Assembly (NCBI GenBank): GCA_026075535.2
Contig: AP026544.2
Coordinates: 12,152,001 to 12,216,000 of the forward strand
Length of the DNA stretch: 64,000 nt
Reading direction: 5' to 3'
From: Tricholoma matsutake
Taxonomy: Eukaryota > Basidiomycota > Agaricomycetes > Agaricales > Tricholomataceae
The notes under the pieces were generated by a model. It was not told the origin of the DNA. It saw only the letters and a list, made by a program, of their open reading frames with translations, and searched no databases. Shown here piece after piece: positions 22,183-33,904 of the stretch. The first letter of the stretch is position 1; each line of letters opens with the position of its first letter. The position numbers were made by a program, and so were the translations under genes.

Positions 22183-23343
22183 ACCCAATTCCTCCATGAG
22201 GTTGAGGGCTCGTTCCTTTTCTTCTTTGTCTAGTTCATCCAGCATCGTGCGGATCTTCTGGTAGGTGTCCACCCCAGTCTTCTTCTGGGTGAAGCGGTTT
22301 CGGTAGGGAGGAGGCACTGACCCCATCTGAGTGGGGTTCTTTCCATCCCTGTGGTCAGACGATCGGTGTCCCAGTTGGTGGCAGATAAAACACAATCCCT
22401 TTTGGAGGTGTTCCACGCATTCTTGGTTCGTCAGTCGGTTGATGTCGAGAGAGGGCTGTCCTTTCTTCATCATTTCTTTTGTCATCTGGTTTTGCCTGGT
22501 CTTCCCCAGGATTGCCATGGCCTGTTTCTATTGGCCTTCGTATTTCGAGGCTGCCTTTATCCAGCCCTTGAGAGTGTTGGGTACCATTTCCATTGTGTGT
22601 ACCCTCTTCAGTAATTCGGGATGCAGTCCGTCCATGAAGTACTCGATCATGGCTGCATCTTTGGTGATTCCCGTCCTGTCTTTCAGGATGCGGAAGTTTG
22701 CCACATACTCTTCGAGGTTCCCTGAACCTTGTTTGAGATTCTTAATCTCTGTCTTTGCCGTTCTGGCATCGTCGATCGGTGAGAAGGCCTCTAGGACCTT
22801 CTGTCGGAAGTCTGCATATTCACCTAGTCCCTTGGACTGGTGCTGGTTGACAAATGCCTGCGCCCAGGCAGCTGCTGTCCCTCCATTCATGAAGGACAGC
22901 ATGAAGATAATCTTCTTGTCGTTCATGTCATAGACCTGGTCATTGATTCGCAGGTACAGGTCTATCTCCTGCAGGAACTTGGCAGTCTTGGTCCACTCTC
23001 CTGAGAAGTCTGTTGGTGATCAGATTCGAATGTCCTTCACTGATGTCATCGGTGTGGTTGCGGGTTCAGACATCTCATTATGGAGGTCATTGGTTTTGTC
23101 TGTTAAGAAGCGGGTGGATGTTTTGGGTGGAGGTGTGTGTGGTTGTTCAAAGTCTTTGTCAGTGAGGAAATCTCCTCATTGTCTGTCGGTTGATCCATAG
23201 AACCAATGCTGTGCTGGGGTCGAGTAACGGACTAGTCTTCCATTGTATTGGTACCAAGATGAACCTGGCTGTGGTTCTGCTTCTCTTGGTGGTCAGTCTG
23301 GGGTTTGTCTAGACCCAGGTTGCTGTGGTGTGTATCGAGACAT
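22177..23343 (-). pseudogene. Ty3-B gag
   Basis: The ATG at 23343 lies 47 bp inside the LTR. One frame of 388 codons ends at TAG 22177-22179, with four internal stops (three TGA, one TAG). The capsid-like region has FLQEIDLYLRINDQ, FMLSFMNGGTAAAWAQAF and EYFMDGLHPEL; a CCHC-like knuckle (CFICHQLGHRSSDH) lies near the end. The first TGA stands where Ty3-A has the Arg of PDRPP. Confidence 0.88.
22180..22186 (-). promoter_or_regulatory. -1 ribosomal frameshift heptamer at the Ty3-B gag/pol junction
   Basis: Minus strand G GGT TTT followed at once by the gag stop TAG. A -1 slip continues TTA GAA CAG, the pol frame, which stays in register with the ATG at 22111 and the protease. The same heptamer and stop arrangement are in Ty3-A. 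Confidence 0.8.
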
Positions 23344-23389
23344 ATTGCCTACACCTAGGTAGGTGGGCTAGCAGATAGTTTAGATCTTA

Positions 23390-23761
23390 TGTTAAGGGCG
23401 AAGCCTCAACCACTCGATCTAGTCGATGTCGTTTGATGAGGTGCTTCGTCGACGAGTCGTTCAGCACTAGTCTTACTCGGAGCGTCCGATGTAAGATAGA
23501 TAGTGCACTCTAGCAGGCCTTCTGCATAGAGTCATTTGGGTTCATGCACTAAGGGGCTTCCTTAGTGGTTTCGAGTAAGTTCACGAGTTGCAAGTTAAGG
23601 CTGTTAATTGCCTAGATCTAAACTAAGGACATCCCTACTACAAGTCGCAGTACTTATACTAGAAGGGAGGTCCTTATTGTCCAATCGGAAAGGTAGATGT
23701 GTATCAAGTAATAATAGAAACAATAGGCCTCATGCCTAGCATGAGGTGTCCGATGTCACGG
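23390..23761 (-). repeat. truncated 5' LTR of Ty3-B
   Basis: Matches 15841-about 16212 nearly throughout, then jumps at GATGTCACGGA into Ty3-A pol. About 395 bp of the LTR's upstream part, including its expected promoter region, is missing. Confidence 0.88.
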
Positions 23762-25517
23762 ATGGAACAAAACTGGCAGGTATACAGGACTGGCCAACCC
23801 TGACAAACGTAAAGGCAGTGAGGTCCTTCCTGGGCTTCGGGAATTTTTACAGGAAATTCATTGGGCACTTTGCTGAAATGAGCAGACCACTCAATGAACT
23901 GACAAAGAAGAACAAAATGTTCAACTGGACAACGGAATGCAAACAGGCCTTTCAAACACTGAAAAGAAAATTCACAGAAGCACCAGTATTGCTGATGCCA
24001 GACCCAACAAAACCATTCACGATCAAATCAGATGCCTCAAAACATGCAACAGGAGGAGTGCTGAGACAAAGGAACATGAATGGGGACTGGTATCTGTGTG
24101 GATATATATTGCATGTGCTAACACCAACGGAATGGAACTACAAGATATATGACAGGGAGCTACTAGCCATAGTGCGATTGCTAGAGACCTGGAGACACTA
24201 CCTACTTGGGATCAGGACACCCGGTGGTAATCCTGTTGGACCACAAGAACTTGATGTACTTCCAGACAGCGCAGAAACTGAACAGATGACAGGCAAGATG
24301 GAGCTTATTCCTATTGGAATTTGACTTGCAGCTCGTCCACATACCTGGATCACAGATGGTGCACAGTGATGTGTTATCACAAAGAGCAGACCACATACTG
24401 GCAGAAGACAACAACAATGAAGACATCACAATGTTACCGGAGACAGTATTTGTGAAATTTATTGATACAGAAATGCATGATCTACTCGCAGGGAGTATCA
24501 TGACAGATGACCTGGTGAAGAGCACAATTGGGGTGCTAAAGACCAAACGAATGCCACTGATAAAATCGGCATTAGAAGACTGGAAGATAGAAGATGGCCT
24601 TCTATTCTTCAGAGGTGAATGCTATGTCCCCGACAATGGACATCTATGGAAGAAGCTGGTGCAAAAGTACCATGAAGGAGTGACCAGCGGACACCTGGGA
24701 CAATGGCAGACAACTGAAATGATCAGAAGAGACTACTGGTGGCCAGGGATGATGACATATATCAAGAACTATGTCACTGGATGTGCAATATGCCAGCAGA
24801 TGAAGGTCAATACCCACCCGATGACACCACCACTACAGCCGATCAAATCCAAAGCAATGAGACCATTTGCAATGGTGATGACAGATTTCATAACTGACCT
24901 ACCAGAGTCCAATGGTTATGATGCACTCATGGTCATGGTAGATCATGGGCTTATGAAGGGGGTAGTTTTTATCCCTTGCAGGAAAACTGTGGATGCATCA
25001 GGAGTGGCCACCCTCTACCTAGACTATGTCTACAAACAATTTGGACTCCCAGACAAGATCATCTCTGACAGAGATTCCAGATTTGCCTTGCAGCTTTTCC
25101 AGGAGCTAGGAAGATTGCTCAGAATCAAGCTGGCAATGAGCACAGTGTACCACCTCCAGACCAACGGAGAGACAGAATTGGTGAATCAAGAAGTGGAGGT
25201 GTACCTGCAGATCTTCTGCTTGAACAACCAGGAGAATTGGAAGCACCTCCTCCCAACTGTGGAGTTCACACACAACCAGAGAATGCATTCCATACAAAAG
25301 AACTCCCCATTCTACCTCATGATGGGCTATGAGCCCAAGGCAATTCCACTCCAATACCTGAAAATGAACATACTGGCCATAGAGAAGCAAATTGTTGCAC
25401 TGCAATGAGCCTGAGACAAAGCAAAGGCAACACATGAGTTAGCCAGACAGATGATGGTGGAAAGGACAACAAGACACTTCACCCCGTTCAAAGAAGGAGA
25501 CAGAGTGTGGCTAGAAG
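23762..25517 (+). pseudogene. Ty3-A pol: end of RT, RNase H, integrase
   Basis: It picks up where 15840 stopped: TKLAGIQDWPTLTNVKAVRS, then RNase H (IKSDASKHATGGVLRQ, IYDRELLAIV). After a frameshift near 24220 come the integrase zinc region (GHLGQWQ, CAICQQMK), the core with MTDFITDLP, ISDRDSRF and NGETELVNQE, then FKEGDRVWLE. RNase H and integrase catalytic acidic residues are present. In-frame TGA codons at the frameshift region and near 25406 stand where Arg is expected. It is cut at CTAGAAG by element 2. Confidence 0.88.
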
Positions 25518-25853
25518 CCTGAACTTTACACTCCCCCACAGAGTCCTGGAGGAATCCAGTGGGACTCACCAGGACTCACCAGGACTCCAGTGGGACTCAC
25601 CAGAACTCACCAGGACTCCAGTGGGACTCACCAGGAATCCAGTGGAATCTAGTGGGACTCAGTACCCTAAAGTCATACCATAATGGAAAGTCAATTTGAG
25701 ATATCTTACGAGTTTCAAGTGCTTCGGACTTCATGAATCTCACAAAGTACCTACAAAATAAACTTGTTCAGAGCAGGGATTGAACTCTAGAACTCATGAT
25801 CAAGAATCACATGACAAACCAAACAAGTGCTTAACCAGTTGAGCCACAGGAGA
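25518..25853 (-). repeat. left terminal module of element 2 with tRNA-like promoter
   Basis: On the minus strand from about 25850: TCCTGTGGCTCAACTGG, GGTTTGTCATGTGATTC and GAGTTCAATCCC, closely related to the left modules of element 1. The body toward the end is a variable CCAGTGGGACTCACCAGGAC repeat instead of the TTCC-rich body of element 1. Confidence 0.65.
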
Positions 25854-25954
25854 ATTATTAGCTGCCAATATAAAAGTGTATTTATACCCTCAAACTCAAA
25901 CTTAGGTATTTCTCTCTTGAAGCTCACAATTAAGATCAAATAAATTTTATTAAC

Positions 25955-26195
25955 TACATCCCTCGCATCCAATGCGAGGGATACACCATTAATTACATAA
26001 TAAAAAACCTCCCCCACACAAGGTGCGAGGGGGAGTCCTACAAATATATACATATAAAACTAATCTCCCCTCATGTTCAACGCAAGGGGAGCACTACAAT
26101 TATAAAGAAAAAGAAAGAAAAACCCCTCACCCACATAAAACGTGGGCGAGGGGGAAGGTATTACCATAAAAAAAAACCACCCCACACAAAATGTG
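25955..26195. repeat. array of five C/G-rich hairpins (copy 2)
   Basis: Five successive inverted repeats: CCCTCGCAT...ATGCGAGGG, CCCCCACAC...GTGCGAGGGGG, CTCCCCTC...AAGGGGAG, CCCCTCACCCAC...GTGGGCGAGGGG and CCACCCCACA...TGTGGGGG. It lies at the same place relative to the tRNA-like module as in element 1. The array size (five) matches copy 1 though the arm sequences do not. Confidence 0.75.
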
Positions 26196-26199
26196 GGGG

Positions 26200-26950
26200 C
26201 AGCCTGGTGAGTCATGCCTGTCATCCTGTCCCCATAGTCCTGGGTGCTGGGCCTTCATTGTCACTGTCCTTGTCATTGCCATCCTGGGCATCATTTCCGT
26301 GCTGCTCCTGGTCGCCATGCCCTTCCTGGTTGTTGTTGCCATCCTGGCTGTCTCCCACTGTATGGTGGTGTCTGTCATCACCATTCCACCTGCAATCCAC
26401 CCCATGAACAGTGGCTCATGGGGCTGGAGGTGGGTGGTGTGTGGTTGGCCCTGTTGTAATCATCTGTCATGGTTGGCGGCCATGCTTCGTGTTCTCAGGG
26501 TTCTGGTGCTGGTGGGTGGTGGCATTGTTGTTGTTGTCGACTGCACACACTCACAATCCACCCTATGAGCAGAGGCTCGCAGGCATGGGGTGGGTGTGTT
26601 GGGTTGTCTTGTGTCCAGCCATCGTTACCAGTAGAGTAGAACCTATAAAACAAAAGAAACACGTTAGTTAGTTTATAAAAACAAAAAGCGAACAAAAAAA
26701 AATTATGTAGGGCCCATCCACTCTCGTCGTAGTCAGTAACTAGTACTTAAAAAGTTTTGTCAGTGACCAAAAAAATAAGAGAAAAAAAACTTACTTATGG
26801 CCCAAGAGACATCGTTGACGTCTCTTGGGCCCTTTGCCAGCCCTCCCTCTCTGTGTCATTGTTCTCCATTTCTTTGTTTGTCATTCGTCATTCATCGCTT
26901 GTCGTCTGTCATCTGTCACTCACTCATCATTTGTCATTTGTCACTTGTCA
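26200..26950 (-). repeat. hairpin-exon modules of element 2, left part
   Basis: GAGCA-type hairpins near 26400 and 26565, and a GGCCC hairpin at 26799-26831 (GGCCCAAGAGAC, 9 nt loop, GTCTCTTGGGCC). On the minus strand the hairpin is followed by ATAAGTAAGTTTTTTTTC and, further on, AAACTAACTAACG and TTTTATAGGTTCTACTC, like a complete short intron. The right edge becomes a TCATTTGTCAC microsatellite in which the hAT-like element landed. Confidence 0.55.
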
Positions 26951-27287
26951 TTAGTGCTTTAAGGTCCAGTGCATAGGACTGCGAAATAACTGCAAACTGG
27001 ACCAAACTTTCAATGATCATAACCGGACTATCAGTTACAGTTTTCCAAGTTTTGAAGTGTTGCGGTTGCAGTTCTCACAGATCATGTGACTGTCCAAAAG
27101 TGGTAGAGACCAGTCTCGAACCGGTTATTTGGGTCATGTTGCTAAGGTACATGATCAATCAATTTTGTTCACACACACTACTCTTCTCCACTCCACAACC
27201 ACCACCACCCTCGATGATGCTGCCTCCCTCCTTCATCCCTCCCTCCTTTCCATCCACTCCCACTACCCACTTCCTGGCACCTCTTAC

Positions 27288-27607
27288 TGCTAAAGTCTGA
27301 GGTTGCCTTTAGTGCAGTTTAACCTAGCAACTGTGAAGGGAGACTCAGATAGACTGAACAGCTGGAGTCCAGAGTGAGCAACTATATATTATATGAGACA
27401 ATAAGGAGTACAGTACCTGGAGTCCAGAGTGAGCAACTGAAGAGTGCAAAACTCCGGACTCTGCAGTCTACATACTGTGAAACAAACAGTTATAAACACA
27501 AGGTGGAAACTACTCTAAGTGCCAATGAGTATAACTACAAGTGATAGGACATGGAATAGAAGTAGGATAGAAGTAAAATAGAGAGATGGTGATTCATACA
27601 TTTAACA
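27288..27607 (-). repeat. 3' LTR of copia-1
   Basis: On the minus strand TGTTAAATGTATGAATCACC...CCTCAGACTTTAGCA. Contains two copies of CTGGAGTCCAGAGTGAGCAA about 70 bp apart. Confidence 0.93.
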
Positions 27608-27644
27608 CCCCCCCTTGATAAAGCAACTCTCAAAATCACTGAAA

Positions 27645-30535
27645 TCACACCTTTAAACCAAGAAGAGTCCAGAATTTTTCCACTGTTACACAAGGTAGTG
27701 CCTTGGTAAGAATGTCGGCAAGTTGGTCAGTGGTGGGGATATAGACAGGGGAAATGGTGCCAGCTTCAACTTCATCGCGTAGCCAGTAGTACTTGAGATC
27801 AAGGTGCTTCATTCATCCATGGTGCTCCAGGTTTTTGGAAACAGTGAGAGCAGACTGGTTATCAATGAAGAGAGTGGATGGACGATCAACAGGATATCCA
27901 AATTCCTGTAAAATGCTGCGAGTCCACTTGATTTCCTTTCCAGCCTCTACTGCAGCAACAAACTCAGCCTCTGTGGTGGAAAGCGTCACAAAAGGTTGTA
28001 ACCAACTCCGCCAGTCAACTGCACCTCCACCAACACAGGTCAAATAGCCACCAGTTGAGTGACCATTATCCTTGTTACCACCATGGTCAGCATCAGTGTA
28101 AGTTGTGAATAACTCACTACCATCCTCATCAGGTCCATAGACTAGTTTGTAGTCCATAGTACCCTTGAGATAGCGAAGTAGATGCTTGACTGCAAGCCAA
28201 TGATGAGGACCAGGGTTGTGGTTGAAATGACCAAGTACACCAACTGTATAAGCAATGTCTGGACAGGTGGTGGTGGCAAGGTACATCAAAGACCCAACAG
28301 CAACCAAATAAGGAACATTGCACATTTCTGCAACATCTTCCTCTGTTTTGGGGCACATGTCAGAAGTCAATGAAAGGGAGGGATCTATGGGAGTCAAGAC
28401 AGGTTTGCAATCTGACATACCAAAACGTTCAAGCACATCAATGATGTACTGACGTTGGGAGAGGGAGATGGTGTGATTTGTGAGGTCACGAGTAATGTGG
28501 ATGCCAAGTAGGAATTGAGTAGGACCAAGATCACAAAGTTTGAAATGGGATTTGAGATCTTCAACTACCTTGTCAATGGCAGAAGTAGAAGTCCCAGCAA
28601 GAGTAATGTCATCGATAAAGATTGGAACAATTACCCTGACTTCACCTCGTGTGTAAATATAAACAGCACAGTCCGCTTCACAGCGTGTAAATCCCATAGC
28701 TGTCAATACTTCATGGAGGCGAGCATTCCAGTTGCGAGCAGACTGTTTCAACCTATAGAGAGGTTTACACAGCAGACAAACTGTGTTTGGGTTACCTTGA
28801 TGGAAACCCTCAGGTTGGCACATGTAGATGACTTCCTCAAGTTCTTTCCCAAGTAAGAAAGCATGGGAGATGTCAAGAGAGCGAAAGTGGAGGTCTTTTC
28901 TTGCAGCCAATGCAAGAATTAGCCAAAGTGAAGCAGGATGATAAACTGGGGAGAATGTAGTGTCTTCTGCATATTCAAAACCAGGGCATTGGGTGAAACC
29001 CTTAGCCACAACCTGACCTTTGTAATGCTCAATGGAGCCATCAGCATTATGCTTGAGGTTAAAAACCCATTTGCATCCAACTACCTTTGCACCAGGAGGT
29101 AACTCCACATAATCCCAAGTCCCATTCTCAAAATGATTGTTCATCTCTGCATTTGCTGCCTCCTGCCATTTTCGTGCATCTGAGCACTTCATAGCCTCCT
29201 TGAATGACTGTGGGTCTGCATAACAAGTAGATAATGCAAGATCAATACTAGAATCTGAACCATCACCAACAACTGGACCAGACTCATCATCAGATGAAGG
29301 TTGATTGAATTGTGGAGCTGGGATTGGAGCAAGGGGCTCATTCCAAGCCCATGGTGGCAATCCAGCATTCTTGCGTGGATTAGCAGCTCGATGCTCTAAA
29401 AGCGGAGGAAGTGATGGAGGAGGAGATGAAATTGGGGTCTGAGGTGGAGATACAGCAGGTGTCTGAGTAGGAGGAGTGGGAGTGTGAGGGGTAGTATTAG
29501 CAGGAGGAGAAGAAGCAGGAGGAGTAGGAGCATGAGCAGGAGATTGAGATGGAACAGGATCATCATCAAGATCAGTTACACCAGAAGGAAGAATTGCCTG
29601 TACAGGTTCAGGATCAATGTCACTAAGATCAGGAACCATCAAAGGTGTAAGATACTCGAACATGATGAGAGGGGAAGAGGGATCAACAGGTGGCTCATTC
29701 CAAGTGTGTTTGAGACCAGGAAAATAGTGCTCGTCAAATTCAATGCATTCACAGATCACAGTTTGCTTGGTCACAGGATTGTAGAATTTCCAGGCTTTGT
29801 AACCCTCAGGGTAACCAATGAAAACACACTTCTCCATGTGAGAGCCAATCCCAGTATGCTTATCCTTCTGGATGTGAACATATGAAGCACAACCCCAAAC
29901 TCGGAGATTTGAGACATCTGGTTTATGCTTATGCCAGAGTTCAAAGGGGGTTTTCTCTGAGAGGGAATGAGTGGGACACTTGTTCTGGACTGTGATGCAT
30001 GCATTGACAGCCTCACCCAAGAAAGAAGGAGGTAAACCAGCTTCATAAAGCATGGCAGTAGCGTGTTCCTCAATACTGCAGTTTGCTTTTTCAGCAACAC
30101 CATTCTGTTGAGGTCAATTGAGAACAGTATGCAAATGTTCAATCCCACACTGATCCGTGAATGCAAGGAATTCATTAGACATGTACTCGCCTCCCTTGTC
30201 ATCAATCATAGCCTTGATTTTGCAATTCCAGTGATTCTCAGCTTTTGCTTTGAATAACTTGAATGCATTAAATGCCTGATCTTTGGTGCAAAGGAAGTAT
30301 TTGGAGTGGAAACAAGTATTGTCATCAATGAAAGTGATCCAGTAACGATACCCAGAGTGAGTACATGTTTTGAAGGGACCATGCAAATCGGAGTGGATGA
30401 GATCAAGGGGATTGGCAGCACGACTAGAGGAAGTGGGGAATGGATGTGCGTTCATCTTGCCAGCTAAACAAGGTTCGCATATAGGGTCTGGTTTGGCACA
30501 CATATTAATATGCATATCAGTCACCAGCTCATCCA
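27645..30535 (-). pseudogene. copia-1 pol: integrase core, RT, RNase H
   Basis: Integrase CEPCLAGKM, IHSDLHGP, FIDDNTC and DDKGGEYMSNEF give the D-D-E set. RT has WVFNLKHNADG, FRSLDISHAFLLGKELEEVI and the active site IFIDDI. RNase H has YTDADHGGN and LSTTEAEFVA; the C-terminus is DQLADILTKALP before stop 27645-27647. TGA codons at about 30111 and 27810 interrupt one otherwise continuous frame; both stand where the family has Arg (N-R-PQQNG; HHG-R-MKHLD). A Pro-rich linker separates integrase from RT. Confidence 0.9.
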
Positions 30536-31917
30536 TCCTTCACAATCTTATTGACAACATTGTAGCCATGATGAGCAAAATGATGATGCCAGAGATTGCG
30601 GTCTGCAGGAAGAGTGGATATGGAGCAGTGAGCATGCTTGGTGAACACCTCAGTAGTCCCAGCAAGAAATGCGGAATTGTGCTCATCAATGGGAGCCATG
30701 AAAAGGTGTTCACCATCAAGTAAGAATATCATTGCAAGTTCATTGGCAGAGATATAAATGTCAATACCACATTGACGGGGTAAATACAAGACTGAGAGGA
30801 GATTGTTCTGGAGATCGGGGACATGCAAAACATGACTAAACTCGACAGCCCTCAATTCTTTTCCTGCAATAACCAGTTTAAACACCACACTTCCTACACC
30901 TTCAGAATAGACAATAGTATTGTCCACAAGATGAATTGGGACATGAAAAGGGGTATAATCATGAAGCCAGTTGCGATGAGGTGTCATATGAGATGTGGTG
31001 CCTGTGTCTGCATTCCAAAGGTAAGTTGTGGTTGAAGTAGGAGTGAGTTGAGAGGAACGATAACTTGCATTCCCAGCAAACTCAGTGACTGAAATGGCAG
31101 TAGCAACAGCTGTGCTTTCAGGAGAGGAAGGTGATGTGGAGGATGTGGTTGTAGAGGTGTTAGCAACGCAAGACCGCTTGGGTTTACGTGCCTCCATCTT
31201 TGCAGCAAGGAATTTCCTGCACTGAGGTAGGGTATGACCTTTAAATCCGCAAAAGTCGCAGAGTAAACCGATAACTGAAGAGGTGGCTAGAGCAGTACCA
31301 GATGTGGAGTCACTGGAGAACCCAGAACGACATTCATGGTTTAATTGCTCATTCCTGAACACTTCATGAATAGTAGAGCGATCAAGATTGTTGATGAGCA
31401 TGAGGGAAGAGACAAAGGAGGAATATTCATCAGGAAGGGCATGGATGAGAGCCATGGAGTGGAGTTCATTGTCAAGGTCATTGAGGGTGAAGCCAGAGGG
31501 ATGGAGATCCTTGATAGCATGGACCTTCTCAGAAATGTGAGCTATGAGACCTTCCAGGCCCTCACTCCCTTGTTTCCTAACAGAGAATAAGTCATCATAG
31601 GTATTGAAGCATGTACCAGGCTTCTTTGATTGATTCCCTCTCTCCAACAGCTCCCACATCTTCTTTGGATCGTCAAAAACCCCACCCAGGTGATGCTTCT
31701 GGTCATCCTCAATATGCAAATAAATGTCCCCAGCCCCCTTATCCACTAGTTGAAACCACAAATGATGTGCCTCTGCATCCCCAGGGCTAGGCTCCTGTAT
31801 ATCACCAGTCACAACCCTCCACCACCCCAGTTTACATCCCCAGGCAGCCATCTGATCCTTCCAGGAGGCATAATTGTGATTGTTGAGCTTTGGGAAATTA
31901 GGTGATGAGTTGGACAT
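30529..31917 (-). pseudogene. copia-1 gag, protease and integrase zinc region
   Basis: I choose ATG 31917 (MSNSSPNFPKLNNHNYASW) because the gag-like domain starts there; the frame is open further upstream. Zinc knuckle CDFCGFKGHTLPQC, protease NADTGTTSHM, then the pre-integrase block LWHHHFAHHGYNVV. The frame ends at 30529 because GATG is duplicated (GATGGATG), a 4 bp insertion that shifts out of the integrase frame. Confidence 0.88.
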
Positions 31918-32378
31918 GTTTGCAGAACGATGCGCTGAGAAGCGAGCGTGGGCGCAATTGGGGTAAGGGTAGGTGCGTTTGAGGGAAGGGAAGGTGCTGA
32001 ATCTGCTTGTCAAATCCGTTCGACGATAGCGTTTGAATTGGGCGCGCGTGAGACAATTTGAGTGAAGGGTAGCGTTTGGTGTTTCAGATTCGCGATGAGT
32101 GCTGAGCGGGAACCGTGGGCGCGTTCGACTATCGGTGTTAACCGGAGGTGGGGGGTATGTACCCAAGTGTCCTAGAAAAAGGACTAAGTGATCCGACCAG
32201 TGGGAAATGAGGAACGTTGAATTTGGTGGGAAAAGTGTGATAACTCCAACAAGGGCTTGTTGACCAACAACCAAGGCACACAGAATGGAAATTGTAGGTG
32301 CTGGGGGGTTATTGAGGTCAGGGAATTCACTGAGAGTGGTTTCAGAGTGATTGGAGTTGATTTGAAGTCCCTAGGGCG

Positions 32379-32392
32379 CAGGGCCCATAACC
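32379..32392 (-). other. primer-binding site of copia-1
   Basis: Directly inside the 5' LTR on the minus strand is GGTTATGGGCCCTG, the same as in copia-2 at 48546-48559. Its complement CAGGGCCCATAACC looks like an anticodon stem-loop with CAT, so half-molecule initiator-tRNA priming, as in Drosophila copia, is likely. Confidence 0.65.
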
Positions 32393-32712
32393 TGCTAAAG
32401 TCTGAGGTTGCCTTTAGTGCAGTTTAACCTAGCAACTGTGAAGGGAGACTCAGATAGACTGAACAGCTGGAGTCCAGAGTGAGCAACTATATATTATATG
32501 AGACAATAAGGAGTACAGTACCTGGAGTCCAGAGTGAGCAACTGAAGAGTGCAAAACTCCGGACTCTGCAGTCTACATACTGTGAAACAAACAGTGATAA
32601 ACACAAGGTGGAAACTACTCTAAGTGCCCATGAGTATAACTACAAGTGATAGGACATGGAATAGGAGTAGGATAGAAGTAAAATAGAGGGATGGTGAATC
32701 ATACATTTAACA
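32393..32712 (-). repeat. 5' LTR of copia-1
   Basis: 320 bp, same ends and length as 27288-27607, five differences noted. Confidence 0.93.
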
Positions 32713-33904
32713 CTTACCACTCTTACACCCAGCAACATGGCCACACAACCACCACAACCAACTATGCAATGACAACTGCAGGCCTGAATGACAGTTACTG
32801 TCGTTTGGGCCATAGGTTTCTTTTTTTCTTTTTTTCTCTTATTCTTATCAACTAACTAATTGAATTTCATTGTTTTTTAGGAACCACACTACAGGTAGTG
32901 ACTGGTGCCGATGCAAAGCATGCAATGCACTCCCACAGCCACCCTACCCCCTCCTCCCCATTGAAACGGGATGTGAGGCCACGATAATGGACAGGAGATG
33001 GAGGGAGGGGGTCTAGCAGACGACAGAGGGTGCCAGGTGATCTGTGCAAGGGGCCACCTGCCTGGTAAGCACCTCCCAGCACCTCCACCCGTGCCACGTC
33101 ACTGACCCCCCCTAACCCCCTTGAACGATAGTACCGTGACAAGCCAATGGGACCAGAGCAACCAGCACCCGCCCCTTGCCTGTGAGCAACTGCTCACAGG
33201 GTGGATCACAGGTGCCCCAACAACCACCGCTGCGAGAAACCCCTAAAAGGGTGAAGTAGGGGTGACAACAAATGACCACTACAGGGAGGGACGACAAATG
33301 ACCACTACAGGGGACAACTGGTGCCACATCGCACTGCAATGCAGGCCCAAACAATGGCAAATGACATTTGGGCCCTTGGTATGTTTTTTTTCACTCGTTT
33401 CTTGTTTACTTCAACTAACTATTACTTTTCTTTGTTCTTCAGGATATATCTACTAGGTTTCTACATGACAATGATGACAAACCACCACCAGAGCAACCTC
33501 CACTGCCGCCATGAGCCCTCTGTGCTTGTGGGGTGGATATGAGGTGCACAGCAACATGGAGAATGCCCACACCAATGCCAATGCCACCGATGCCACAGCT
33601 GCCACCAATGAACCTGATGCCAAAGTCAATACCACACACTGCCACCAATGAACCTGATGCCAAAGTCAATGCCACACACTGCCGCCAATGAACCTGATGC
33701 CAACATCAACACCACTAATGACAACAACCATGAGCAACGATGGGGGAACATGGGCCAGTACAGCAGAACCTGGATGACTGCCAGGGGGGACGACAATGAT
33801 CACCATGGGGACGATGACAGTCAGCACCCAGCCCCATGAGCTACTGCTCATGGGGTGGATATTTTTATTCTTTCTTAACTATGTACAATGCCTGTGTTAT
33901 GGTA
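32713..33904 (+). repeat. hairpin-exon modules of element 2 with consensus splice signals
   Basis: A 3' splice-like end (CAACTAACTAATTG ... TTTTTTAG) at about 32880 opens a 500 bp exon-like block. It contains CCCCATTGAAACGGGATG, the hairpin TGTGAGCA-AC-TGCTCACA at 33181 and a GGCCCAAA...TTTGGGCCC hairpin at about 33345-33376. Then GTATGTTTTTTTTC, CAACTAACTATT and TTCTTCAG at 33441 form an intron, followed by another block with CCCCATGAGC-TACT-GCTCATGGGG at 33832-33855. No long ORF crosses the blocks. Confidence 0.6.

Larger units (their letters stand above)
15841..23761 (-). mobile_element. Ty3-B: opposite-strand chromovirus inserted in Ty3-A RT
   Basis: The 3' LTR is 15841-16609 and a truncated 5' LTR 23390-about 23761. 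Order on the minus strand is gag, -1 frameshift site, pol with chromodomain, then a third ORF. Sequence and LTR ends (TGTTACAATTTT...CTTAACA) show it is a relative of Ty3-A. The first part of the 5' LTR is missing and no target repeat is visible on that side, so the junction suffered a deletion; GGA is shared at the breakpoint. Confidence 0.9.
27288..32712 (-). mobile_element. copia-1: complete Ty1/copia element
   Basis: Two 320 bp LTRs (27288-27607, 32393-32712) with TG...CA ends, differing at five positions I can see. The 5 bp target repeat CTTAC is exact at 27283-27287 and 32713-32717. The polypurine tract AGGGGGGG abuts the 3' LTR. LTR similarity indicates a fairly recent insertion, yet the coding region already has two CGA-type TGA stops and a 4 bp duplication. 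Confidence 0.95.

Noticed and set aside
23700..23761. Intact 5' LTR and target repeat on the right side of Ty3-B
   Set aside because: Only about 370 of 769 bp are present and the junction enters Ty3-A pol directly with 3 bp of shared sequence, so the end is truncated.
29484..29885. 133-codon plus-strand Arg/Ser-rich ORF
   Set aside because: Antisense to the Pro/Ser-rich linker of copia-1 pol; composition is explained by the complementary strand.
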